Position numbers and translations under genes: made by a program. The notes beneath the pieces are model-generated. The model was not told the DNA's origin and ran no database searches. It saw nothing but the letters and a program-made list of their open reading frames with translations. Of a stretch of 64,000 nt of DNA, positions 55,201 to 62,364 are shown one piece after another. How positions within the stretch are numbered: the stretch's first letter is position 1; every line of letters starts with the position of its first letter. The DNA comes from Streptomyces sp. TG1A-8 (GTDB taxonomy: Bacteria; Actinomycetota; Actinomycetes; Streptomycetales; Streptomycetaceae): positions 3,410,001 to 3,474,000 of the forward strand of contig NZ_JASTLB010000001.1 in assembly GCF_030499535.1 (NCBI RefSeq), given 5' to 3'.

Positions 55201-55315
55201 CCGCGTCCCAGGCGAGGGCGGCCAGGGTGAGTCGGGTTTTGGTCGATCCGAGATCACTGCGGCGGTCGGCCACTCGCACCTCGACCGCTCCGGAGAGCCG
55301 AATCTCGAACTCCAC
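52223..55315 (-). CDS. SARP-type regulator with NB-ARC and TPR domains (AfsR-like)
   Basis: The ~1,030-aa protein has an OmpR-like winged helix (SGAVEVRVADRRSDLGSTKT, TVSVDTLIHRIWDD), a bacterial transcriptional activator domain (VDLRRYTSCVERARSLGDGG) and an NB-ARC/STAND ATPase with Walker A GMGGVGKTAL near residue 320 and RMLVILDDA. TPR repeats fill the C-terminal third (ALLDLSAVYTHSSRYAEAI, ALNNIAELCQRMGEPEAAE). SARP proteins activate secondary-metabolite genes; AfsR is the large relative. The GTG at 55315 has GGGAGG 6 bp before it; an upstream ATG (55369) is possible. It is divergent from a second STAND-TPR gene. Confidence 0.92.
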   Translation of the reverse strand: MEFEIRLSGAVEVRVADRRSDLGSTKTRLTLAALAWDAGRTVSVDTLIHRIWDDHPPGKAREALHAHVSRIRARLRIAGGDAPAIISRTNSYVMHVDPDRVDLRRYTSCVERARSLGDGGDEEGALGLLDRADGLWRGEPLAGIPGSWPEHLRATVRETGLAAAMTRTGILLREGRFADAVPVLLPLAEEHPVDEALAERLAVALYGSDRTAEATRLLQRTRQRVVRDSGLDAGRGLRRVHQGILSGTPAAALLRGAGAEGERPARPPRRVPDRRRVPDNLPRDVPWVGRREELRRLTAALGEGQGASGVVVTVEAIDGMGGVGKTALAVHLAHRLRDRFPDGCVFLHLGGGAPDRAATPPARALTELLRLLGLDAKELPHGTDELVALWRSVARDRRMLVILDDAAGSEQVRPLLPGASPTAVVVTSRRRLPGLPGVRPVSLDVLPPEDAGALFARRLGTRHGTDEADVAELVRICGHLPLAIEIAASRLLARPSWTTSDLLRQLRGRGAHLAQLHDGERAMTRVFALSYRALNAEQQLVFRRLGLHVGTEFDPCAAAALTGLSTDAAGRVLEELLAHHLVTEISPYRFTMHDLLRGYARSLAEAGDPDSEADSRQAVRALMDHYVRAADRADRLAYPFRARLDPGTRNPLRTCPELADAHAAEQWLITEGANLLATLDRLAAHGTERQLATAVHVLAGFLDMEGHVATAEPLLRRAVAHWNAAGDTGAGARALLDLSAVYTHSSRYAEAIAAASEALEAARSLGDWELESECVHRLSVPLWQTGQYAQAQSLQKHCLDFLLQTDNKLQTARSRNLLGITHLHLAENREALRCFRLALSDFADLGDERGRYSALNNIAELCQRMGEPEAAENAYREALGMAEGMGNRRDRATLQMNLASVLDVLGRTEEALALYGQVLPVLREVGDRRGEAIALHRLGRAHRAAGRGEEALARQVAALAVVRRIHAAGEEADVLYELALAERDTGRTDRAVAHLEESLSVSRRIGAPAEEARAARALAELRGSPSRPAR

Positions 55316-55496
55316 CAGCGTCCTCCCGCCGGTAGGGCCTTCTGTGTCCCGAGCGTTCGAGAGTGTCATGAACCTGCAATGACGGACCACACGACAACGC
55401 CACGAGTCCGAAAAATTGACCGATAAGGAATCGGTGCCGTTCACATCGCGCCCGGACCGGGGAGTGACCCCCGAGGTGTCGAAAGGAGTGACGCAC

Positions 55497-58043
55497 ATGC
55501 GGACTTCCCCTTCGGACGGACCGGACGCGCTGCTGACCGCCCTGACCGCCTGCGGTGCCGACCCGGGATCCCCCGCCTGGCACGATCTGGCCCGTGTCGT
55601 GGGCACCGCGGCCCGTACGGAGACGGCGGTGGCCCGGCTGTGGCCGCCGGCCGCCGCAGGGCCGCGGCGGCCGGACCCGGCGGCCTGGGGCGACCTCGCG
55701 CGGGAGCTGGACAGGGTGGCCGCGCGGGACGCGGCGACGCGGAGCGCGCTGACGCACTGGCTGCGACGGCACGCACCGGCCTCACCGTCGTCCCCGCCCC
55801 CCTCCTCGTCTCCCCCCTCATCCACCTCCTTGCCGCCGCCCTCGGCACCGCCCCCGGCATCCGGCCCGGCACCCGGGAGGACCGCCAACGCCATCGGCGG
55901 CGGCGCCGTGCTGCACGGCCCGAGCGTGCAGGCCCGTGACGTGCACGGCGGCATCCACTTCCACCCGCCCGCCGAAGCGCCCCGGCCGCGCCTTCCCGTA
56001 CCCCGCCAACTGCCCCCGGTGACTGCCCGGTTCGTCGACCGGGAGGCCGACCGCGGGGTGCTGGACGCGCTGCGCGCCCAGCACCCCGCCCACGCGCACC
56101 AGGTCCTGGTGGTGAGCGGACTCGCGGGCGTGGGGAAGACCGCCCTCGTCTGCCACTGGCTGCACGAGCACGCCGCCGACTTCCCCGACGGCCAGCTCTA
56201 CGCCGACCTGGCCGGGCAGGCCGCCGACGGGGAGAGCGGGCCCGCGTCCCCCGCCACGGTCCTGGAGGCCTTCCTGGTCGCCCTCGGCGTCTCCTCGGTG
56301 CCGGCCGGCCTCGCGCAGCGCAGCGCGCTGTGGCGTTCGATCACCGCCGGACTGCGGTTGGCCGTCCTGCTGGACAACGCCTTCACCGCCGCCCAGGTAC
56401 GTCCGCTGCTGCCCGGCACGCCCGCCGGGCTCACCGTGGTGACCAGCAGGAACAGCCTGACCGGGCTGCGGGTCGACGGGGCGTCGGTCCACCGGCTGGA
56501 GGGGCTGCCCGCCGCGGCGGCCGTCGAACTGCTGGCCGCCGGCGGCGGGACGCGCGTCGCCGAGGAGCCCGCCGCCGCGCACGAGGTGGTCCGGCTGTGC
56601 GGCTGCCTGCCCCTGACCGTGGGCCTGGCGTCCGCGCAGCTCGCCGTCCGCCCGCACCGTTCCGTGTCCGCCCTGGCCGGCAGCCTGTCCCGCGGACAGG
56701 GGGCCGTCGGCCTGCTGCGTGTCGACGGGGAGGCCGTGATGCGCACGGCGCTGGACCTGTCGTACGACGTGCTGCCGGAGGCGGGCGCCCGGCTCTACCG
56801 CCGGATGGGGTTGCTGCCCACCGACCGCCACGACCTGCTGGTGCTGGCCGCCCTGGCGGCCGACGGCGGCCGGGAGGAGGACGGCGGCCGGGAGGAGGAC
56901 GGCGGCCGGGAGGACGGGGACGCGGCCGAGGTGGCCGTCGACGCCCTGGTGGAGGCGAACCTGCTGGAGGAGACGGGCCCGGGCACCTACCGCTTCCACG
57001 ACCTCGTCCGGCAGCACGCCCGCCGGCTCGGCGAGGAGACGGAGGACGGCGACGGGCGCGAGCGCGCACTGCGCCGCTTCGTCGACTGGTGCCTGTCCAC
57101 CGCGGCCTCGGCGGAGGAGATCCTCACCCCCGGCCACCGCCTGCCCGGCCACGACCTGCCCGAGGGCATCACCGCTCCCACCCCGCTCAGCGGCCCCGAG
57201 GAGGCGCTGGCCTGGCTCGACGCGCACCGCGGCGGGCTGATGGGAGCGGTGCGGCACTGCGCCCGGGCGGGCTGGCACACCTCCTGCTGGCGTCTGACGG
57301 ACCTCCTCTGGCCCCTGTTCGTGCGGCTCCGTCCGTCCGAGATGTGGATCGAGGCGCACCGCCTCGGTCTGGAGGCGGCCCGCCGGAGCGGATCGGGGCC
57401 GGGCGAGGGCCGCATGCTCACCTCCGGCGCGATCGGCCTGCGCGACGCCGGGCGGTACGCGGAGGCGGCCGAGTGGTACCGGCAGGCCCTGGAGATGGCC
57501 ACGGCGGACGGGGACGCGCGCCAGCGGGCCCAGGCCGTCAGCGGGCTGGGCCACATCAGCCTCCTGACCGGCGGGCTCGACGAGGCGCGCGGCCACTTCG
57601 AGGAGGCGCTGCGGCTCAGGGAGTCGGTCGGTTACCACCGCGGGGCCGCGCTCTCCCGGCGGCGCCTCGGCGAGACCGAGCTCGCCGCCGGAGACCTGGC
57701 CGCGGCCGCCGCGCACCTGCACCGGGCGGGCGCCGAACTGGAGGCGCTGGGGGAGGCGTACGAGGCGGCCCGGGTCCTGGCGCTCCTCGGCCACGTCCTG
57801 GACCGTGCCGGGGACCGCGAAGGGGGACCGCGGCGGTTGCGGGAGGCGCTGACGCGGTTCCGTGCGGGCAGCGCCCGGTCGGAGCACTGGGAGGCGCGCT
57901 GCCTGGAGTGGCTCGGCACGGCCGCCGAGTCGCGGGGCGACCCGGCGGAAGCGGCCGGCCACTACACGGCCGCGCGGGAGCTCTTCCGCCGGCTGGACCC
58001 CGCCGCGGCCGACCGCCTGGACGACCGGCTGCGGCGGCTGTGA
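55497..58043 (+). CDS. NB-ARC/TPR STAND protein
   Basis: The 848-aa protein has an N-terminal ~150-residue helical domain with a Pro/Ser tract. A short GPSVQARDVHGGIHFH segment common before STAND modules precedes an NB-ARC ATPase with Walker A GLAGVGKTAL and RLAVLLDNA. A winged-helix region and TPR repeats (LTSGAIGLRDAGRYAEAAEW, VSGLGHISLLTGGLDEARGH) complete it. It lacks a DNA-binding SARP domain, so it may act as a signalling switch. The ATG at 55497 has AAAGGAG 8 bp upstream. It is divergent from the SARP-STAND gene across ~180 bp. Confidence 0.88.
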   Translation: MRTSPSDGPDALLTALTACGADPGSPAWHDLARVVGTAARTETAVARLWPPAAAGPRRPDPAAWGDLARELDRVAARDAATRSALTHWLRRHAPASPSSPPPSSSPPSSTSLPPPSAPPPASGPAPGRTANAIGGGAVLHGPSVQARDVHGGIHFHPPAEAPRPRLPVPRQLPPVTARFVDREADRGVLDALRAQHPAHAHQVLVVSGLAGVGKTALVCHWLHEHAADFPDGQLYADLAGQAADGESGPASPATVLEAFLVALGVSSVPAGLAQRSALWRSITAGLRLAVLLDNAFTAAQVRPLLPGTPAGLTVVTSRNSLTGLRVDGASVHRLEGLPAAAAVELLAAGGGTRVAEEPAAAHEVVRLCGCLPLTVGLASAQLAVRPHRSVSALAGSLSRGQGAVGLLRVDGEAVMRTALDLSYDVLPEAGARLYRRMGLLPTDRHDLLVLAALAADGGREEDGGREEDGGREDGDAAEVAVDALVEANLLEETGPGTYRFHDLVRQHARRLGEETEDGDGRERALRRFVDWCLSTAASAEEILTPGHRLPGHDLPEGITAPTPLSGPEEALAWLDAHRGGLMGAVRHCARAGWHTSCWRLTDLLWPLFVRLRPSEMWIEAHRLGLEAARRSGSGPGEGRMLTSGAIGLRDAGRYAEAAEWYRQALEMATADGDARQRAQAVSGLGHISLLTGGLDEARGHFEEALRLRESVGYHRGAALSRRRLGETELAAGDLAAAAAHLHRAGAELEALGEAYEAARVLALLGHVLDRAGDREGGPRRLREALTRFRAGSARSEHWEARCLEWLGTAAESRGDPAEAAGHYTAARELFRRLDPAAADRLDDRLRRL
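56862..56915. repeat. three tandem 18-bp units in the STAND gene
   Basis: Three copies (the last with one change) of an 18-bp unit encode DGGREE repeats between the NB-ARC and TPR parts. They are in frame. Confidence 0.85.
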
Positions 58044-58075
58044 CCACCGCGCGGCCGGCCGGACGAGGTCCTCGG

Positions 58076-58253
58076 TCACCCGTCACGACCGGCCGCAGGG
58101 CACCTCCCGATCACCCGTCACCACCGGCCGCAGGGCACCTCCCGATCACCCGTCACCACCGGCCGGACGGCACCTCCTGCATCACCCGTCACCACCGGCC
58201 GCACGGCGGGGCCCGCCATCCCCCGTCACCACCGGCCGCGCGGTGCCACCCGG
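58076..58253. repeat. five imperfect ~35-bp tandem repeats
   Basis: Units begin TCACCCGTCACCACCGGCC (or a close variant) at 58,076, 58,111, 58,146, 58,182 and 58,219. The first two are almost identical and later ones diverge. They fill the gap between convergent genes. Confidence 0.85.
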
Positions 58254-58289
58254 CCCTCCGCCACGGCCGGAGCCCGGCGGCGTCCCCGG

Positions 58290-58961
58290 TCACCCACCGG
58301 GCACCGGGGTGACGGAGCGCAGCGCGGTCGGTGCCCCGCCGGCCGCCACCCAGGCGTGCACGACAGCGACCACCACCCGGGGCGGCGCCGGGGCACGGGC
58401 CCCGCTCCGCTCCAGCCACGCGCACCGCACGCCGCCCGCCGCGTCCCGCACGCCGACGACGCACCCCCGGGCGGGACCGGGCACGGCGGCGGCGAGGCAG
58501 CCCGGATGGCGTGCGAGCAGGTCGCGCACCCGTCGCCGGGCCGCCGCGGGCGGCAGCGGCACCCGGCTCACGAGCACGTCGGCGTGCTCCCTCAGGTCCG
58601 GCACGCCGGGGGCGTCCGGGTCCGCCCACAGGTGCGCGTCGCACGGGAGCGGGCCGGGCGGGTGCGGGCACGGGGAGGGACACCGGTACGGGTGGCCCCC
58701 TGCCGGGAGGGCCGGCGCGTCGAAGCGGACGAGGGCCGGGCCGTACGCCGTGCCCGAGCGCCACAGGACGAGGGCCGGCCGGTCCGGGACGCCGACGCCG
58801 CGGGGCGGGGCACCGGCCCGCGACGCGCGGAAGCACACCGTGGTCCAGCCGGCGTACGGTTCGGCTCCCCGGGCCGACGGCGGCCGGACCGGTGCGGGGC
58901 GGGAGGAGGGGGCGCTCCCCCGGGGCGCGCTCCCCCGGGGCGTGGGCGGCCGGTGGCTCAC
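58290..58961 (-). CDS. hypothetical protein coupled to glycerophosphotransferase-like gene
   Basis: The 223-aa protein from the GTG at 58961 contains WTTVCFRASRAGAPPRGVGV, ALVRFDAPALPAGGHPYRC, REHADVLVSRVPLPPAAARR and a hydrophobic VVVAVVHAWVAAGG near the end. Several Cys are present (CPSPCPHP). No family is recognised. Its start overlaps the upstream stop as GTGA, so it probably works with that transferase. Confidence 0.65.
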   Translation of the reverse strand: MSHRPPTPRGSAPRGSAPSSRPAPVRPPSARGAEPYAGWTTVCFRASRAGAPPRGVGVPDRPALVLWRSGTAYGPALVRFDAPALPAGGHPYRCPSPCPHPPGPLPCDAHLWADPDAPGVPDLREHADVLVSRVPLPPAAARRRVRDLLARHPGCLAAAVPGPARGCVVGVRDAAGGVRCAWLERSGARAPAPPRVVVAVVHAWVAAGGAPTALRSVTPVPGG

Positions 58962-60202
58962 CGTGCCGTCTCCCCGCCGTCGAAGACCTCCCACCGGCTC
59001 AGCACCCCGGGCAGTGGAGGCGGGGCGAGGAGCGGCGGGTGGGCGGGTTCGCCCAGGCCGAGCAGCCGGTAGACGACCGAGCGCATCCGGCGGTGGAACT
59101 GCCCGGGCGCCGACGACAACGAGGCCGCCACCTGCTCGTACTGTCCCGGGCGGCGCAGCCGGGCCGCGTACTCCAGTTGCTCGGCCAGCGGGTGTCCCGG
59201 GACGACCACGGGTGCGACGGCGGCCAGCAGCGCCGCCGGGGAGCGGTCCGACACCTCCCGCCGGGGTCCCGCCGTGAGCAGCAGCGTCGCGTCCGTGAGC
59301 GTGCCGTACGCGGTCAGCGAGCCGTGGTCGCCGATGATCCAGTCGGCCGCGATCAGCACCGCCTGCCAGTCGGCCTCCGGGGGCAGGACCGCCACCCCCC
59401 GGTCGCGGCAGCCGGTCAGCCAGCCGCGTACCTGCCGCGTGCCGTGGCCCGCGTACACGTTCGGGTGGAGCAGCATCGCGATCCGGTGGCCGTCGCCCGG
59501 CAGCCGGCCCAGCAGGTGCGGCAACAGGGCGTCGAGCCGCCCGAACGTCGACGCCGGTCCCCAGGTGGAGGTGACCACCACGAGCCGCTGTCCGGGTCCG
59601 ATCCCCAGTGCGCGGCGGTAGTGCGCGCGCCGCGGCATGCCCGCCGTGATCCGGTCGACGCACGGGTCGCCCACCACGTGGGCCACGGGCAGCGCCTCCG
59701 GGCAGGACTCCGCCAGTTCCTCCAGGTCCCGGTCATGGGCGTAGACGACGGCCGCCGGGACCACGCGGCCCTCGTGCAGCAGGTGGCCGCGGCTCAGCAT
59801 GCCCGGCGTCCGGCGTTCGCCCGGTGCCAGGGCGCCGACGTCGGTGAGCAGTTTGATCTGGCCGGCACCGTGCGAGATGCGCACGACCGGGGCCCGCAGT
59901 TCGTGCACGCCCCGCGAACCCGCGGCCAGGGCGAGGTCGAACTCGGTCCGCAGGGCCTCCTCCCAGGGCACCGTGGCGATGCCCAGTCCGTGCAGGAACT
60001 GCGTGACCCCGGTGCCGAAGGCGTGCGGTGCCGCGGTGAAGACCAACTGGACGCGCAGGTCGGTCTCCAGCAGGGCGAAGACCTCCTGCAGTCGCTGGGC
60101 GAACGTGACGGTGTGGACGACGACCAGCACCCTCTTGCAGTCCCGCAGGGTCAGCCAGTGCCCCTGCTCGATCAGCGCTGACCTGGTGGTTCCGACAGAC
60201 AT
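58958..60202 (-). CDS. CDP-glycerol glycerophosphotransferase-like protein
   Basis: The 414-aa protein reads like a two-domain GT-B-type transferase: RVLVVVHTVTFAQRLQEVF, VVRISHGAGQIKLLTDVG and RLVVVTSTWGPASTF, with the sugar/nucleotide-side motif WIIGDHGSLTAYGTLTDATL. This resembles TagF/CDP-glycerol transferases and related wall-polymer enzymes, but the substrate is uncertain. The ATG at 60202 has AGGGGGA upstream. It is coupled to the following gene. Confidence 0.62.
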   Translation of the reverse strand: MSVGTTRSALIEQGHWLTLRDCKRVLVVVHTVTFAQRLQEVFALLETDLRVQLVFTAAPHAFGTGVTQFLHGLGIATVPWEEALRTEFDLALAAGSRGVHELRAPVVRISHGAGQIKLLTDVGALAPGERRTPGMLSRGHLLHEGRVVPAAVVYAHDRDLEELAESCPEALPVAHVVGDPCVDRITAGMPRRAHYRRALGIGPGQRLVVVTSTWGPASTFGRLDALLPHLLGRLPGDGHRIAMLLHPNVYAGHGTRQVRGWLTGCRDRGVAVLPPEADWQAVLIAADWIIGDHGSLTAYGTLTDATLLLTAGPRREVSDRSPAALLAAVAPVVVPGHPLAEQLEYAARLRRPGQYEQVAASLSSAPGQFHRRMRSVVYRLLGLGEPAHPPLLAPPPLPGVLSRWEVFDGGETAR

Positions 60203-60540
60203 GCGATCCCCCTCGCTCGTCGCTGCGTGCGGCGTTCGGGAGGGGGTTTCCCGGCGCCCGCGGCACTTTCCTTGCAGCCTCCTTGCAACGACCTTGCCGC
60301 CGGCCCCCGCGCGCCGCGCCCGGTCCGGTGCGGACCGAGCCGGCGTACGCCGGTGGCATGCGGGGCGGCCATCCGGCGCACTCGTCCTCGCCCGGGAGTA
60401 GCCTGGCAGTACCGAGAGTTCTCCGCGCAGCGCGACCGGCGGTGCCGTTCCCGGCGCGTGACGCATCGGGCGACCGGCGACGGCTCTCGGGGCGGGACCG
60501 CGGGACGGACCCCGGCAGGCTGATTCCGACAGGACAGACC
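60203..60540. other. divergent promoter region
   Basis: No gene is supported between the transferase-like gene and the DUF5994-like gene. It should hold both promoters; no strong operator was seen. Confidence 0.45.
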
Positions 60541-60942
60541 ATGACCACCGCACTGTTGCCCCCGCCGTCCGACACCCCCCTCCTGCGCCTGCGCCTCGCG
60601 CCCCGCAGCACCCTGCCGCGCCGCATCGACGGGGCCTGGTGGCCGCGCACCCACGACCTCCTCGCGGAACTCCCGCACCTGCTCGCCGGCCTGCCCCGCG
60701 CCTGGGGCCAGGTCGTCAGCGTCACGGTGGACGGCGCGGCGTGGACCGGGACGCCGGGCCGGATGCTCGTCTGCAACGAGGTCGTGCGGCTGGTCAGGTC
60801 CGGCGCGGCGCACCCGCCGGACACCATCGTCCTGATGGTCCCCGGCCAGGGCCGCTGGGACCTGCTGGTGGTACCGCCGGAGTCGACCGAGCAGGCCGCC
60901 GAGGCGGCCATGGCCGGCGCCGCGCCCGGCGCCCACGCGTGA
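60541..60942 (+). CDS. DUF5994-like protein
   Basis: The 133-aa soluble protein has PLLRLRLAPRSTLPRRIDGA followed by WWPRTHDLLAELPHLLAGLP, WTGTPGRML and DTIVLMVPGQGRWDLLVVPP. This is the DUF5994 pattern found in many Streptomyces. The ATG follows GGACAGACC. Function unknown. Confidence 0.82.
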   Translation: MTTALLPPPSDTPLLRLRLAPRSTLPRRIDGAWWPRTHDLLAELPHLLAGLPRAWGQVVSVTVDGAAWTGTPGRMLVCNEVVRLVRSGAAHPPDTIVLMVPGQGRWDLLVVPPESTEQAAEAAMAGAAPGAHA

Positions 60943-61042
60943 ACGCCGGTGACCGCCGCGGCTGATCCGGCCGCACGGGCCCGGCGCGCGCGGACCCGGG
61001 TGGTTCGACCGGCACGCGAGAACGGCCGACTAGGTTCGCGCC

Positions 61043-61663
61043 ATGGAGATCCACCGGACTTCAGTGCCGCACGCCTACCTCCTGGTGCCGAAGGTGATCG
61101 AGGACGAACGCGGTTGTTTCTACGAGGCGTTCCGGCACGACGTCCTCGGTGAGGCCATCGGGCGGCCGATGGTTCCGGTACAGAGCAACTACTCGGTGTC
61201 CCGGCGCGGGACGCTGCGCGGGCTGCACGGGGTGCTGCTGCCGCCCGGGCAGGCCAAGGTCGTCACCTGCGTCCGCGGTGAGGTGCTCGACGTGGTGGTC
61301 GACATCCGTCCCGGCTCCCCGGCCTACCTGCGGCACACCGCGCACCGGCTCTCCGCCGCCAACGGGCGGGCCGTCTTCGCCGCGGAGGGACTCGGGCACG
61401 CCTTCCTCGCGCTGACCGACGACGCCTGTGTGAACTACCTCTGCTCCACCACCTTCGTCCCCGGCACCCAGCTCGACCTGGACGCGCTCGACCCCGAACT
61501 GGGGCTGCCCTGGCGGGAGGAGAGCCGGGCGGGCGGTTTCGAGCTGCTGCGCTCGCCCAAGGACCGGGACGCCCCGACGGTGGCCGAGGCCCGCCGCGCG
61601 GGACTGCTCGCCTCGTACGAGGAGTGCGTGGAGCACTACGCGACGCTGGCCGCACGCGGGTGA
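61043..61663 (+). CDS. dTDP-4-keto-6-deoxyhexose 3-/3,5-epimerase (RmlC-like)
   Basis: The 206-aa cupin epimerase has an ERGCFYEAFRHD start region, VQSNYSVSRRGTLRGLHGVL with the conserved RGLH histidine, KVVTCVRGEVLDVVVDIRPG, and a GLGHAFLALTDDACVNYLCS segment. The loop after RGLH (GVLLPPGQAK) is like 3-epimerases of antibiotic sugar pathways rather than standard RmlC. No other deoxysugar gene is within the window, so it may be the edge of a cluster to the right. Confidence 0.88.
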   Translation: MEIHRTSVPHAYLLVPKVIEDERGCFYEAFRHDVLGEAIGRPMVPVQSNYSVSRRGTLRGLHGVLLPPGQAKVVTCVRGEVLDVVVDIRPGSPAYLRHTAHRLSAANGRAVFAAEGLGHAFLALTDDACVNYLCSTTFVPGTQLDLDALDPELGLPWREESRAGGFELLRSPKDRDAPTVAEARRAGLLASYEECVEHYATLAARG

Positions 61664-61832
61664 CGGGCGGGCGAGCGGTTCCCCCCGGGGGCTCCGCTCG
61701 CCGGCGGCCGGCCGCCGCGGTCCCCTCCCCCGTGCGAGTCGCCTTCGGGCGTTCGTGGAGCCGGGCTCGAGCCGGGCGCCGCAGGGTGGAGCGGTCGGAC
61801 CGCGGATCACGGTGCAGAGGAGGTGGGGGCCG

Positions 61833-62126
61833 GTGAGGGACGTGCTGCTCGGGCTCGGTCGTGCGGTGGTGAAGGTGCTGGCCTCGCCGGGACTCCAGGC
61901 GGTCGGCGCCTTCTTCGGCGCGATGACGCTCGGGAGGGTCTGGTACGAGGCCTGGGACGAGCCGACGCGCTGGGAGCTCGCGGCCGGCCGCAGTGCGGCC
62001 CTGGGCCTGATGGAGCCTCCGCCGCTGCACCCCGAGCGGCTCTGCGGCGACGTACCGCTGAGCGAGCTGGAGCTCCGGCTCGCCCGTGAGCTGGACGCGG
62101 TGACTCCCGAGTGGCCCACGCCCTGA
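61833..62126 (+). CDS. hypothetical small protein
   Basis: The 97-aa protein from the GTG at 61833 (AGGAGG 9 bp upstream) contains RAVVKVLASPGLQAVGAFFG, then VWYEAWDEPTRWELAAGRSA and ELELRLARELDAVTPEW. It could be peripheral to membranes through the first segment. No family is recognised. It lies between the epimerase and the acyl-CoA dehydrogenase-like gene on the same strand. Confidence 0.7.
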   Translation: MRDVLLGLGRAVVKVLASPGLQAVGAFFGAMTLGRVWYEAWDEPTRWELAAGRSAALGLMEPPPLHPERLCGDVPLSELELRLARELDAVTPEWPTP

Positions 62127-62364
62127 CCCGTGTCCCGACCCGTGTCCTGCCCCGCACCCCGACCCGTGTCCCGCCCTGCGCCTTGCCGCGCGGCGGTCGC
62201 GGCCCGGCCGCGGGCGGCGGACGGGACGGCGGTGACGCGCCCGGGCCGGCCCGGGTGATCGACGGAGGTTCGAGACGTGCTCGAGACGGCAGGCGGAGAG
62301 TCGGGTTCCGGAAACGGGGTGCGTCGGCGGCGATCGTGGGACGGGCGTGGCGGAGGGGAACGGC

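Noticed and set aside
58076..58253. CRISPR array
   Set aside because: Repeats are contiguous without unique spacers and there are no cas genes.
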